From NCBI RefSeq assembly GCF_008124765.1, contig NZ_VNHS01000010.1, forward strand, positions 338,156 to 402,155: DNA of 64,000 nucleotides, read 5' to 3'. Positions 26,381 to 34,691 of this stretch are shown here, in pieces. The stretch comes from Paenibacillus methanolicus. Its GTDB lineage: Bacteria; Bacillota; Bacilli; Paenibacillales; Paenibacillaceae. Below the pieces are notes generated by a model. It did no database searches, was not told where the DNA came from, and saw only the letters and a program-made list of their open reading frames with translations. The position numbers and the translations under genes are program-made. Positions within the stretch are counted from its first letter, which is position 1. The number at the start of each line of letters is the position of its first letter.

Positions 26381-27061
26381 TTATTTCAGCACATAGACAT
26401 GGACATATTGATACCCGAACGTGCGCGCTTGCTGCTGCGACGACGAGACGAAGATGTCGATGCGGTTGCCTTTGATCGCCCCGCCCATGTCGGACGCGAC
26501 GGCAAACATACCGCCCATCGGCAGACCGTTATAATCATAGCCGGTCACGAACAGTTTGGTGCCAAGCGGAATGAGATTCGGATCGACCGCGACGGTCCCG
26601 ACCTTAAGCGGGTTGCCGAAGTAATCGACGGCGCCCCATTGGCCGTTCTCGCTCGCCGCCGCCGTATAGGCGCTCGCTTTCACCTGCAGCGCGTCCGTGT
26701 ATGCCACGGCTTTGCCGTTCACTGTCAGCGTCGGCTCGGACTCGTTTGTCGGCAGTTCGGCCGCCATCATTTTCATGACCGGCTTGGCTTTCGCTTTTGC
26801 AACAGGTTGCTGCGGCTTGCTGTCGCCATCCGGGATCGCGATCGTAAGTCCCGCGTAGATGTTCAGCGGATTGACGGTCGGGTTGGCTTCCATGAGCTCT
26901 GCCACCGACATGCCGTACCGCTTGGACAAACTCCAGAACGTATCGTCGTCCGTTGCTTTGTGCGACGCTGCTTCCGCGCTTGCGGCGCCAGCCGAGGCCA
27001 GCAGCGCAAGCCCGAGAACAGCGGCTGCCGCGGTTTTTTTCCAAGACTTGAATGTTAACAA
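26381..27061 (-). CDS. Secreted LysM-3D domain protein (YocH/YabE-like cell wall hydrolase)
   Basis: 226 residues starting at TTG 27061 with AAAGGAGG 7 bases upstream; the longer open frame runs into the riboswitch leader. Signal peptide ends near ASAEA (27-31). One LysM-like repeat follows (residues about 36-77, DDDTFWSLSKRYG...NIYAGLTIAIP), then a 3D domain (about 125-226) with the three conserved Asp at 160, 191 and 202 as in MltA-type lytic transglycosylases and resuscitation-promoting-like enzymes. It probably trims peptidoglycan. The upstream c-di-AMP riboswitch fits this family, which it controls in many Firmicutes. Confidence 0.88.
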   Translation of the reverse strand: MLTFKSWKKTAAAAVLGLALLASAGAASAEAASHKATDDDTFWSLSKRYGMSVAELMEANPTVNPLNIYAGLTIAIPDGDSKPQQPVAKAKAKPVMKMMAAELPTNESEPTLTVNGKAVAYTDALQVKASAYTAAASENGQWGAVDYFGNPLKVGTVAVDPNLIPLGTKLFVTGYDYNGLPMGGMFAVASDMGGAIKGNRIDIFVSSSQQQARTFGYQYVHVYVLK

Positions 27062-27184
27062 TGGACATCCTCCTTTATTTACGAGAAACGCGCCGTCATT
27101 CGCGACGCTCGCTCTCGTCAACGCGAACGGAACCGCGGCCCGATACAGCCCGCAAACGATCCGCTCCAGCATGTGGCCTACGAG

Positions 27185-27400
27185 GTTAGTTGTCGGATTC
27201 GGATCGAGGAGTTCGACCCTTCGCGCGCACCCGGCTTTCGCCGCTCGCGATTCACCCCAAGCTTTTGCATCCATCGGGTCGTTCAGTCGACCGTTCGCGG
27301 TCTTCCGGACATCCGTGGATGAATCGCAGAATCCATGTCGCCATGCGAACACGGCGGAAAATATCGGCCAGCGATAGTTCCCGAAGTTCCCCCGTACATT
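27185..27400 (-). ncRNA. c-di-AMP (ydaO/yuaA-type) riboswitch
   Basis: On the minus strand three conserved blocks occur in the right order: GTACGGGGGAAC (about 27395-27384), CTTGGGGTGAATCGC (about 27262-27248) and the 3' signature CTAACCTCGTAGGC (about 27189-27176). Between them are stems such as CGGCGAAAGCCGGG. High c-di-AMP is expected to stop transcription of the LysM-3D gene 115 bases downstream. Exact 5' boundary is uncertain. The leader between 27175 and 27062 contains G/C hairpins that could form the expression platform. Confidence 0.85.
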
Positions 27401-27750
27401 AAGTTTCGGCTCGTGTAAAAGGTTACAGTGTCCACAGCCCGATTCCTACCGGTAAATTGCGGCATCGGTTGCGATGTCAGGTATAAACACTGTGTTCATA
27501 AACGTTTGCGCGCGAAAACTTTTTATGACCAAGACGAGCGGATAGACGTAGTTTGCAGAAATCAGAAGCGGGATGAGCAAGAAACTCACCTATGCAAAGC
27601 GAGGGAGGAGGCATTTCGTTGGGCGGAACCTACTCGGCTATGGAGGATGCCAGAAGTTAACGGTCGACCGGAAGGGCTTGGCAGTATTTATCTTTCGCGC
27701 ATCGGGGCCGATAGTTGTAGTAAGAAGATTGTGCCGCGCGGATAACGAAC

Positions 27751-27840
27751 GTGTTGCAATTAGTGAAGGCGGCCGGCTGGGTCGCCGCCGCGAGCGCGGT
27801 TGTGCTCGGGGTGGGCGCGATCTGGAACCGGGTGAGCTAA
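27751..27840 (+). CDS. Possible 29-residue membrane peptide
   Basis: GTG start, then a single hydrophobic helix (LVKAAGWVAAASAVVLGVGA) and a polar end (IWNRVS). There is no good SD (GCGGATAAC only), so this is weak on its own, but a strong plus-strand terminator follows 36 bases later and the 250 bases before it look like a structured leader. Start could also be the TTG at 27754. Confidence 0.35.
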   Translation: MLQLVKAAGWVAAASAVVLGVGAIWNRVS

Positions 27841-27875
27841 CGGCTATCAAGGCGCCCGAACGCCGCGTTAGACGT

Positions 27876-27915
27876 CAAGAAGCGGGTTCCCTGTCCGACA
27901 GGAAACCCGCTTCTT
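27876..27915 (+). terminator. Strong terminator on the plus strand
   Basis: Near-perfect stem CAAGAAGCGGGTT(C)CCTGT with its complement, followed by TTGTTGTTC. No annotated plus-strand gene lies before it except the micro-ORF at 27751, implying a short transcript. Confidence 0.8.
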
Positions 27916-28095
27916 GTTGTTCGCCGATCCGCTTTACGTGTGCAATCTTCACCGTACCGGCTGTCCCGGTTTTACCGTCCGCGATGCTTCGCTTTGACGT
28001 TCGCCTCGGCCAGCGATTTCATGCGGCTTCCCCTCCATCTTCAATGAAGAGCGATGGACATCCCGAGAGGGAAGGATACTGACTGCGCAATAGCC

Positions 28096-29232
28096 TCATT
28101 TGAACGTGGTGACGAACGTCTTGAACGTCATGCGATTGTCTTTCATCTCCGACGTGCCGGTGATCAGCTTGCCGCCGGACGGACTCCATCGCAGCGGATC
28201 GGACGCGTACTGCACGTCGACCGATACCGGCGTCGCCCCGCCCGATACGGCGTCCGCCACGAACACGCCTTGCGTGCCGCCTCCCTCCGAGGTAACGGTG
28301 TACCCGATGCGCGCGCCGTCCGGCGACCAGCTGGCGCCGAAGATTTGATTGCCTTTGGCGATCGTTTTCTTCGCTTTCAGCGCGGTATCGGTGAGCACCA
28401 GTTCCATTTGCAGCGGCTGCCCGTCTTTGCTCACCCGTTTGACGACGGCGAAATGCTTGCCGTCGGGCGACGGAATGAACCAAATCACGTCGGAAGCGAT
28501 TCTCTCGTTCTTTTTCGTCTGCGTATTATAGGCGTTCAGCGAATAGTTGCGACCTACGTAATACACGATGTCGCCACGTTGCCGCGGATTCGCGGCCGCG
28601 AAATCGCCCGTCCGGTACAGCAGCTCCGTCTTGCCCGTCACGTCCGCTCTTGCTAGGGAGCCGTCCTCCGTCGTAAAGACGATCCGCTCGTTATCGGCCC
28701 ATTCGCCGTCGGAGATGCCGATCGGCGTGTCGCCGGCGGGCACCGCCTCGCCCGTGTCCAGGTTCAATATAAGCCCTTTCGCCGTCTCTCCTTCATACTG
28801 CTTGTAGAACACATGCTTCTGATCCGGCGAGACGATCGCCCCGCCCTGGTCTTCGTTCGCCTGCTTCAATATTTCGTCGGTTCCCGCGGCCAGATCGCGC
28901 ACGAACAGGTTGAATGGATACCGCGTGCCGCCTTCGACCGCGATCGGGGCGGCCTGCTCGTTCGGCTTGGCGACGATGAGCTGCTCTTCCCCGATCCAAT
29001 CCATCCCCCGCACGCCTTGCAGCGTGTCGATCTTGGCCACGACGATGCCGGCGGGCTTCTGAACGGGCTCGCTGCCCACCACCGTGATCGTCTTCTCTTC
29101 CTTCTGAATCACCTCGCGGTCCGGCGCCGCATCGCGCGCCGAGCAGCCGGCAAGCAGCAACAACGCGACCAACCCCGTAATACCCGCGGTTCTGTAACGC
29201 CTGCCCTGCGCGAGCGTTGATGCTTTTCTCAT
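28096..29232 (-). CDS. Lipoprotein with TolB-like beta-propeller repeats
   Basis: 378 residues from ATG 29232 (GGAGG 8 bases upstream). Signal peptide with lipobox LLAGC, Cys about 30, so it is anchored outside the cell. The body is built of repeated beta blades with SPDG/SPDQ turns (VSPDQKHVFY, IPSPDGKHFAVVK, SWSPDGARIGY, WSPSGGKL), as in WD40/TolB-type propellers. It is encoded 72 bases downstream of a histidine kinase on the same strand, so it may act with that two-component system as an outside binding partner (inference). Confidence 0.8.
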   Translation of the reverse strand: MRKASTLAQGRRYRTAGITGLVALLLLAGCSARDAAPDREVIQKEEKTITVVGSEPVQKPAGIVVAKIDTLQGVRGMDWIGEEQLIVAKPNEQAAPIAVEGGTRYPFNLFVRDLAAGTDEILKQANEDQGGAIVSPDQKHVFYKQYEGETAKGLILNLDTGEAVPAGDTPIGISDGEWADNERIVFTTEDGSLARADVTGKTELLYRTGDFAAANPRQRGDIVYYVGRNYSLNAYNTQTKKNERIASDVIWFIPSPDGKHFAVVKRVSKDGQPLQMELVLTDTALKAKKTIAKGNQIFGASWSPDGARIGYTVTSEGGGTQGVFVADAVSGGATPVSVDVQYASDPLRWSPSGGKLITGTSEMKDNRMTFKTFVTTFK

Positions 29233-29304
29233 TGTCTGTGCCTCCATTCATCATGATGTCTAAACGTTACCCTGCTTCGGTATCTTGAACGTCTCCGCTT
29301 TGTT

Positions 29305-30798
29305 TCAACGATGTAAACGTTTGTCGCGCGGCGCCGATTGCACGAGCGGCAGCGTAATTTCGAACGTCGCCCCGCGCTCGCCGGTTACCGCCGGCAGCAG
29401 CTCGATCGTGCCTCCCTGCAGCAGCACGAGCCGCTTCACGAGCGACAAGCCCAGCCCCGTGCCGCCGCTCAAGCGAGCCCTGTCCTTGCTGACCGTATAG
29501 AAGGGCTCGAACAGCTTCGCTCGCGCTTCCTCTGGAATCCCCATGCCCGTATCCCGGACGCGCACGACCGCATAGGTACCTCTTGCGGAGCCGGTGACGT
29601 CGACGCGCCCGCCGGGTTCGTTGTATTTGACCGCGTTGTCCAGCACGTTCATGAAAATATGGACCAGACTTTCCCGGTCGGCCATGACCGTCAAATCTTC
29701 CGCTTCCGCATGAATCGCGATGCCCAGTTGCGTCGCTTTGGCCTGCAGGCGGCTGGCCGATTCTTCGAGCAGCGGCCGCAGCGCGACCGGTTCCGCGCGT
29801 TGACTGAATTCATACTGCTCCAGCTCGGAGAGGCGCAGTACCTTCTCGACCATCTCGAGCAGCCGGTCCGCTTCCTTGCGCATGCTGGCCCTCGCCTCTT
29901 CCAGCAGCTGCGGATCGTCGCGGTACATATCGAGCAAATCCGTGTAAGCGATAATCGAGGTTAACGGCGTTTTGAACTCGTGGCTGACGCTGCCGATGAA
30001 CTGCTTCTGCCGGTCGAAGCTGCTCTTGATTTCCCGGCTCATATAGGCGATGCCTTCGCTCAGTTCGCCTAGCTCATCCCGCCGCATGACCGGCGGCTCG
30101 GTCAAATAGCGGCCTTCCCGTATGTCGCCGGCCGCCCGATGCAGCTTACGAATGGCGATTACGACCCGCCGCACGTACAGAAACCCGAGCAGGAAGCTGA
30201 CCGTCAGCGCGCCGAGGCCGATGTTGCGCAAGCCGGCGGCGACGGATTCATAGAAGAGCCGGTCGGCCTGAAGCGAATAGTGGATCTGGACGACGCCGAC
30301 TTGTCCGATCGTCCATGTCAGGGGCGCCATATAGATAAGGCTGTCTCCGGCTACCTCGTACGCGATTTTGCCTTGTATCGCGTAATCGAGCGTATCCCGC
30401 GCGGCATCCGTACGAGAGAGCGGCAGCGAGTTGCCGGCCTCGCGTCCGTTCGCATCGTACAGCACCACGTGCGCGCCGCTAAGCAGACTGCTCAAATCCG
30501 CCGCCAGCTGCGGTCCGGAGCGGCGCAGGAACGTCTGCGCGTCCACGACCGGATTGCCGAGATAAGTCTGCTGCACGCGGAGATTGGCCAACTCGCCGCG
30601 CTGCTTGAGCAGCGCTTCGACCCGGTCGCGCTGGTTCACTTCGATCTCCCGCAGGACGAGCAGGCTGAGCGAACCGACGGCGAGGAGCAGCAGCGCCGCC
30701 AGCGCAAGCGAGAAGCGCCAGGTCAGCCCGAAGCGCAGCCGACCGCGTACGCTGCCTTGAGGCGACCGGTAAGAAGAAGCGGAGACGGCCTCCCTCAC
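29305..30798 (-). CDS. Sensor histidine kinase (HAMP-HisKA-HATPase)
   Basis: 497 residues. Membrane segments near 30-50 and 190-212 enclose an outside sensor domain of about 140 residues; HAMP follows (about 212-262), then HisKA with phospho-acceptor His 273 in SVSHEFKTPL, and a HATPase_c domain (N box NAVKYNEPG, G1 DTGMGIPE, G2 GGTGLGLSL). GTG start overlaps the response regulator stop by 4 bases (GTGA), so the pair is coupled. Signal unknown. Confidence 0.92.
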   Translation of the reverse strand: MREAVSASSYRSPQGSVRGRLRFGLTWRFSLALAALLLLAVGSLSLLVLREIEVNQRDRVEALLKQRGELANLRVQQTYLGNPVVDAQTFLRRSGPQLAADLSSLLSGAHVVLYDANGREAGNSLPLSRTDAARDTLDYAIQGKIAYEVAGDSLIYMAPLTWTIGQVGVVQIHYSLQADRLFYESVAAGLRNIGLGALTVSFLLGFLYVRRVVIAIRKLHRAAGDIREGRYLTEPPVMRRDELGELSEGIAYMSREIKSSFDRQKQFIGSVSHEFKTPLTSIIAYTDLLDMYRDDPQLLEEARASMRKEADRLLEMVEKVLRLSELEQYEFSQRAEPVALRPLLEESASRLQAKATQLGIAIHAEAEDLTVMADRESLVHIFMNVLDNAVKYNEPGGRVDVTGSARGTYAVVRVRDTGMGIPEEARAKLFEPFYTVSKDRARLSGGTGLGLSLVKRLVLLQGGTIELLPAVTGERGATFEITLPLVQSAPRDKRLHR

Positions 30799-31481
30799 GA
30801 AGGAAGCCCCCGAAGCGCTTTATATCCGACGCCGTACACGGTCTGCAGCAGCCCTTGATAAGGCTCGCCGAGCTTCTTGCGCAGCCGCTGCACGTGAATG
30901 TCGACCGTGCGCGTGCCCCCGGCGTAATCGATGCTCCAGACGAGATCGAGCAGCTCGTCGCGCGTATAGACCCGTTCCGGATGCAGCAGGAGCAGCGCGA
31001 GCAGATCGAATTCCTTCGGCGTTAACTCCACGGACGCGCCGGCGACCGTAAGGGCCCGGCTCGGGACGTGCAGCCGCAGCTCCCCGATCTCCGCCCCCTG
31101 CTCCTCCGCGGGCTTGCTCTCCAGCCGTCTAAGCAGCGCCTTCGCGCGGGCGATCAGCTCCCTCAAATCGAACGGCTTCGTCATGTAGTCGTCCGCGCCA
31201 AGCTCCAGCCCCAGCACTTTGTCGACGATATCGTTCTTCACCGTCAGCAAGATGATGCCCAGTCCGCTGCGGTTCTCGAGCTTGCGGCATACGTCGTAAC
31301 CGTTCATCTTCGGCATCATGACGTCGAGCACCATGACGTGCGGACGGAAGGAGGCCGCTTTGGCCAGCGCTTCCTCTCCGTCGCTCGCCGTCTCGACGAT
31401 GTAACCCTCGCGCCGGAACGCGTAGGCGATGGCGCTCGCGATACTCTGCTCATCGTCGACCACCAGTATTTTCTGTTCCAT
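30795..31481 (-). CDS. OmpR-family response regulator
   Basis: 228 residues from ATG 31481 (AGGGAG 9 bases upstream). Receiver domain with acidic pair 9-10 (VVDDE), phospho-Asp 53 (VLDVMMP), Thr 80 and Lys 102 (TKPFD). The C-terminal winged helix (about 130-225) carries LTPKEFDLLALLL and TRTVDIHVQRLRKKLG, the DNA-recognition part. It is phosphorylated by the kinase encoded directly downstream. First gene of a likely three-gene operon with the kinase and the propeller lipoprotein. Confidence 0.93.
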   Translation of the reverse strand: MEQKILVVDDEQSIASAIAYAFRREGYIVETASDGEEALAKAASFRPHVMVLDVMMPKMNGYDVCRKLENRSGLGIILLTVKNDIVDKVLGLELGADDYMTKPFDLRELIARAKALLRRLESKPAEEQGAEIGELRLHVPSRALTVAGASVELTPKEFDLLALLLLHPERVYTRDELLDLVWSIDYAGGTRTVDIHVQRLRKKLGEPYQGLLQTVYGVGYKALRGLPS

Positions 31482-31721
31482 GATTCCCATCTCCCTAAGG
31501 CGATATTGTAGTAGTTCCCAATTGCCGCCGCATTTCTACCTTGTTTCCAAGTTGTAAACAAATTATCGTACACCTTAGGCAGGCAGGCATAACTCCCCGC
31601 AGGCCAAGGCATATTATACGAAATACTTGAACGCCTTTTAAGTTTTCAGAATATTATGTATAATAAATGTGTAAGCGCTTGCAATTCAAATGGCTCATTC
31701 ACAGCCAAGGAGGAATCGCTT

Positions 31722-31907
31722 ATGATGACGTTCGAATCGGAGTACAGAAGACAGGCCATCCGCACGCTGCGGGAAGGACGAGAAGAAGCCAAATCGGAGA
31801 TCGCCATGGAGGCGAGCCGCTATAGACGCACTTTCGCCAATTGGTTCAGCCGCATGCATGCGGTTACGGCGCCTTTCCTAGGGCCCTCCAACCGGCCGAT
31901 GCGTTAA
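31722..31907 (+). CDS. Small basic protein of unknown function
   Basis: 61 residues: an N-terminal helix rich in Arg/Glu (YRRQAIRTLREGREEAKSEI), then Arg/Tyr and aromatic residues and a Pro-rich end (LGPSNRPMR). No family recognised. It has a near-perfect SD (AAGGAGG, 8 bases before ATG) and its own terminator, so it is very likely a real gene. It is divergent from the response regulator operon; the intergenic region 31482-31721 is AT-rich. Confidence 0.7.
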   Translation: MMTFESEYRRQAIRTLREGREEAKSEIAMEASRYRRTFANWFSRMHAVTAPFLGPSNRPMR

Positions 31908-31914
31908 TGCAAGG

Positions 31915-31956
31915 CGAAAGGCGCCTCGCCGTCTTTTAGCGGAGAGGCGCCTTTCG
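31915..31956 (+). terminator. Terminator after the 61-residue gene
   Basis: Stem CGAAAGGCGCCTC with its full complement, loop of about 16, then TTC. Confidence 0.8.
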
Positions 31957-32018
31957 TTCCGGATAAGCGGATTGGGTTGCGTTCATAATCCGAGGATTTG
32001 GAATGCTTGTATTTCAAA

Positions 32019-32077
32019 AAACACCGCCAAAGCCTAAGAGTCCCGTTGCGGGAGACTCTCTGGCCCAAGCGGTGTTT
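32019..32077 (-). terminator. Terminator after the HNH gene
   Basis: On the minus strand AAACACCGC pairs with GCGGTGTTT around an inner hairpin (GAGTCTCCCGCAACGGGACTC), then TTTTG; it lies 42 bases after the HNH stop. Confidence 0.82.
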
Positions 32078-32118
32078 GTATGTTTATGGTTTGGTGCGGC
32101 GGCAAGACGGTTCGCGGC

Positions 32119-33435
32119 TCAGAAGTCGTCAAAGACGAAATCCAAATGATCGGCCTTCTTCAGGTTGCATTCCGCGCAGGCGCATACGCAGTTATCCGGC
32201 GTGGACAATCCGCCCTTGGATTTGGGCATGACGTGGTCGATCGTATCGCCGAACCTGCCGCAGTACTTGCATATATAATCGTCCCGCTGCAGAATGAGCA
32301 GCCTGAAATCCGTCTTCGTGTACAATTTGTGGATGAGCGAAGGATTGATAATTCCGGCCGCTCCTTCCGACACCATGCGGATCGCCATCTCGGTCGGAAT
32401 CTCCGTTGACCACCGCTTGCCCGTCTCTCGCCGTCCGCGCAGCCGAATCAAGCCGGTTCCCCGGTCATTCAGCAGGGCAACGTCGAATTTGAACGGCCCT
32501 TTGATCGGCAAGATCCGCTTGTAAGGCGGCCTGATCTGCGGCCTTGCCGGCGCGATCGCTTGGTCTGCGCCCGATTTGCGCTTGCGCCGCCGCCTCCGTT
32601 TGCGCTTGCGCGTCGGCGCCCCGTCGCCTTCGTCGCCATCTGCCGGCGCTTCCTGCCACTCGGCATCGCCTGCGAAGGCATCGTCATCTTCCTCGTCCGG
32701 AAGCAGCCATTGGGCTTCCGCTCGCTCTTCGCCGCTTGGCAGGGCGCTCGTCTGAACCGGCTTCGCCTTGGATTTGCGCCGCCGCCGGCGCTTCCTCTTG
32801 CGCGCCGGGGCTTCCCCGTCCGCCTCCGGCGCGGCGACTTCGACAAGCGCCATCGCGACGTCGCTCTCGCCGGCGGAACTTTCGCTCTCCGACAACAGCG
32901 GGATTAATCCGCTTTCCCCATCTCCCGACTGCTCGTCTTGACCGCGCGCCTCTGCTTCGGACGGCAGTTGAACGAGCTGAGCCGGCTCAACCGGCGCGGC
33001 CGCGCGCTTCTTCCGTCTTCTCCGTTTGCGTTTGCGCGGTCGCTCGGCGTCTATGTGAGTCGACGCGCCGTCCATGTCCGCGTCGATATCCGCGTTAAAG
33101 GACGTCGGATGATCGGCGTCCAAGCGTTCATCCCGTGTCGAGGTCGCCGGCATTGCGACGTTCCGGCCCGTACCGCTCCGCGCCGCATCCGCGCCCGCGC
33201 TTGGCCCAGGAGGATCCTGCTTCTGATTGGCCGCTTCCGCCGCATGGCCTAGCTCGTCTTCTCCGGCGCTAAGTCGCGTTGCCTCGTCGCCCGGCGTCGG
33301 CCCCGTATCGGCTTCCCGCCCTCGCTTACGCTGGCAGGAACGGCACGTCCCGCGCCGGCCGCTTCGGCCGGAACGCTTCGTGAAGGAGGTGATCGGCTTC
33401 TCCAAGCCGCACGCTCCGCATCGTTTCGCTTCCAT
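32119..33435 (-). CDS. HNH endonuclease with zinc ribbon and Arg/Lys-rich disordered middle
   Basis: 438 residues. Residues 7-37 form a Cys4 zinc ribbon (CGAC...CRSC). Residues 40-290 are low-complexity, acidic stretches alternating with four highly basic blocks (such as RKRKRRRRKK, RKRKRRRRRK) spaced by 50-80 residues. The C-terminal 150 residues hold an RRXRR-like strand region and an HNH nuclease core: CKYCGRFGDTIDHVMPKSKGG then CACAECN, with zinc Cys pairs and catalytic His in DHVMPKSKGG. HNH folds cut DNA or RNA; the basic blocks may bind nucleic acid. SD GGAG lies 9 bases upstream. Function unknown. Confidence 0.85.
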   Translation of the reverse strand: MEAKRCGACGLEKPITSFTKRSGRSGRRGTCRSCQRKRGREADTGPTPGDEATRLSAGEDELGHAAEAANQKQDPPGPSAGADAARSGTGRNVAMPATSTRDERLDADHPTSFNADIDADMDGASTHIDAERPRKRKRRRRKKRAAAPVEPAQLVQLPSEAEARGQDEQSGDGESGLIPLLSESESSAGESDVAMALVEVAAPEADGEAPARKRKRRRRRKSKAKPVQTSALPSGEERAEAQWLLPDEEDDDAFAGDAEWQEAPADGDEGDGAPTRKRKRRRRRKRKSGADQAIAPARPQIRPPYKRILPIKGPFKFDVALLNDRGTGLIRLRGRRETGKRWSTEIPTEMAIRMVSEGAAGIINPSLIHKLYTKTDFRLLILQRDDYICKYCGRFGDTIDHVMPKSKGGLSTPDNCVCACAECNLKKADHLDFVFDDF

Positions 33436-33496
33436 TTCCGTTCGCTCCGTTCTTTCGTTCCGATTGAATTCTATCCGGTTTTAACCTTGTCTTGCC

Positions 33497-33679
33497 AAGG
33501 CGAAACGACAGCGCCGTGTTTGGCGGCGCGGCGCGTTTCGTTCCGGAGAAGTACAAGGTGATTAATAAGCGTGAAACTTATAAAATCTTGTAGTTCAAGG
33601 CGAAACGACGGCGCCGTGTTTGGCGGCGCGGCGCGTTTCGTTCCGGAGAAGTACAAGGTGATTGATAAACGCAAAACTA
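33497..33679. repeat. 100-bp tandem repeat containing a hairpin
   Basis: Copy 1 is 33497-33596, copy 2 33597 to about 33679 (3' end shortened). The first 65 bases differ at one position only. Each has arms CGAAACG and CGTTTCG around G/C-rich inner pairing, so each can act as a hairpin or terminator for the AraC gene that ends at 33682. Both copies also end in GTACAAGGTGATT-ATAA. Origin unknown. Confidence 0.88.
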
Positions 33680-33681
33680 AG

Positions 33682-34557
33682 TCATGGGGCCGCCCATCCC
33701 TGCAGCTTACGAAACTGCTCGGGCGTCATCCCCTCGGTCTTGCCGAAGGCGGCGATGAAATGGCTCGGATCCCGGTATCCGCAAGCAAGGGCGATTTCCT
33801 TCACCGTCCGCCTTTCGGCCCGGCTCATGATCTCCTTTGATTTGCGGATGCGCAGCCGGATCAGGTACGCGTAGGCGGTAATGCCGAATGCCTGCCGGAA
33901 CAGCGCGTTCAAGTACCGCGGGCTGATCTGCAGCCGGTCCGCCATGTCCGTGAGTCCGATCTCGGGGTCGCCGAAGCGCTCTTCCAGCCACTGCAGCAGC
34001 GGGTCCAGCTTCTCCAGATGATGAAACAACGACGAGCGCCCGCCCGTCTGGCCGTATTTCTTGAGCGTCGTGATGAAACGATAGAGCTGCGCGGAGGCAT
34101 CAAGACCCGTACGATCCTCGTCGTGCTCCGCCGAATCGATCATCTCGAACAACTGCTTCGTGATCGGGGCGTCTTCATTCCAATGAAACCATTCCGTATG
34201 CCGGATATCAAGCGCCGCCAACATCGCCTCGGCCAGCGTGCCGCCGAAGGTCAAATACAGCGTCGTCCATGTTTTGCCTTTCTTCGCGTACGCATGCGGC
34301 ACGCCGGGGAACAGCAGCGCCCCGTTGCCGGGCGTAAGGGTGAAGCTGCGGCCCGACAGCTCGAACTCGCCTTCGCCGGCCATCGTCTGCAGCCAGTGGA
34401 ACACGGGATAGCCGGAGCGGCGCTCGATCGGCTCCTGTTCCGGGTTCATGCCGATGCTCTCGACGTATAGCGGAAGGTCCTGCTCGCCCAGCGCGAACAA
34501 AAACCGGCGGAGCTGTCCGTTCACCACATACTCCGTTCGGCGGACATTCTGTTCCAT
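33682..34557 (-). CDS. AraC-family transcriptional regulator
   Basis: 291 residues. N-terminal cupin-like sensor (AraC_binding, about 15-150: FELSGRSFTLTPGNGALLFPG, VPHAY) and two helix-turn-helix motifs at the C-terminus (about 195-285: LTDMADRLQISPRYLNALFRQAFG and VKEIALACGYRDPSHFIAAFGKTEGMTPEQFRK). It probably binds a sugar and controls the divergent GH42 beta-galactosidase gene (inference from position). The intergenic region 34558-34691 holds a dyad. Confidence 0.9.
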   Translation of the reverse strand: MEQNVRRTEYVVNGQLRRFLFALGEQDLPLYVESIGMNPEQEPIERRSGYPVFHWLQTMAGEGEFELSGRSFTLTPGNGALLFPGVPHAYAKKGKTWTTLYLTFGGTLAEAMLAALDIRHTEWFHWNEDAPITKQLFEMIDSAEHDEDRTGLDASAQLYRFITTLKKYGQTGGRSSLFHHLEKLDPLLQWLEERFGDPEIGLTDMADRLQISPRYLNALFRQAFGITAYAYLIRLRIRKSKEIMSRAERRTVKEIALACGYRDPSHFIAAFGKTEGMTPEQFRKLQGWAAP

Positions 34558-34619
34558 ATTCTCATATACCGCCTGTTCTTATATTATATTTCTCTTGCTA
34601 GCATCATAGCATAAAATAA

Positions 34620-34641
34620 AGGCAACATCCTAGTATTGCCT
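34620..34641. promoter_or_regulatory. Dyad AGGCAA-N10-TTGCCT between araC-type gene and GH42 gene
   Basis: A perfect 6-base inverted repeat, centred about 60 bases before the GH42 start. It could be an operator or a leader hairpin. Inferred from symmetry only. Confidence 0.4.
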
Positions 34642-34691
34642 ATGGGAAAGTGCTTACATACATCAATGCGACGAAAAAAGGAGCTGTTCGC

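Noticed and set aside
27573..28082. Plus-strand open frame of 169 codons
   Set aside because: It runs through the strong terminator at 27876-27915 and over the end of the lipoprotein gene; composition is not protein-like.
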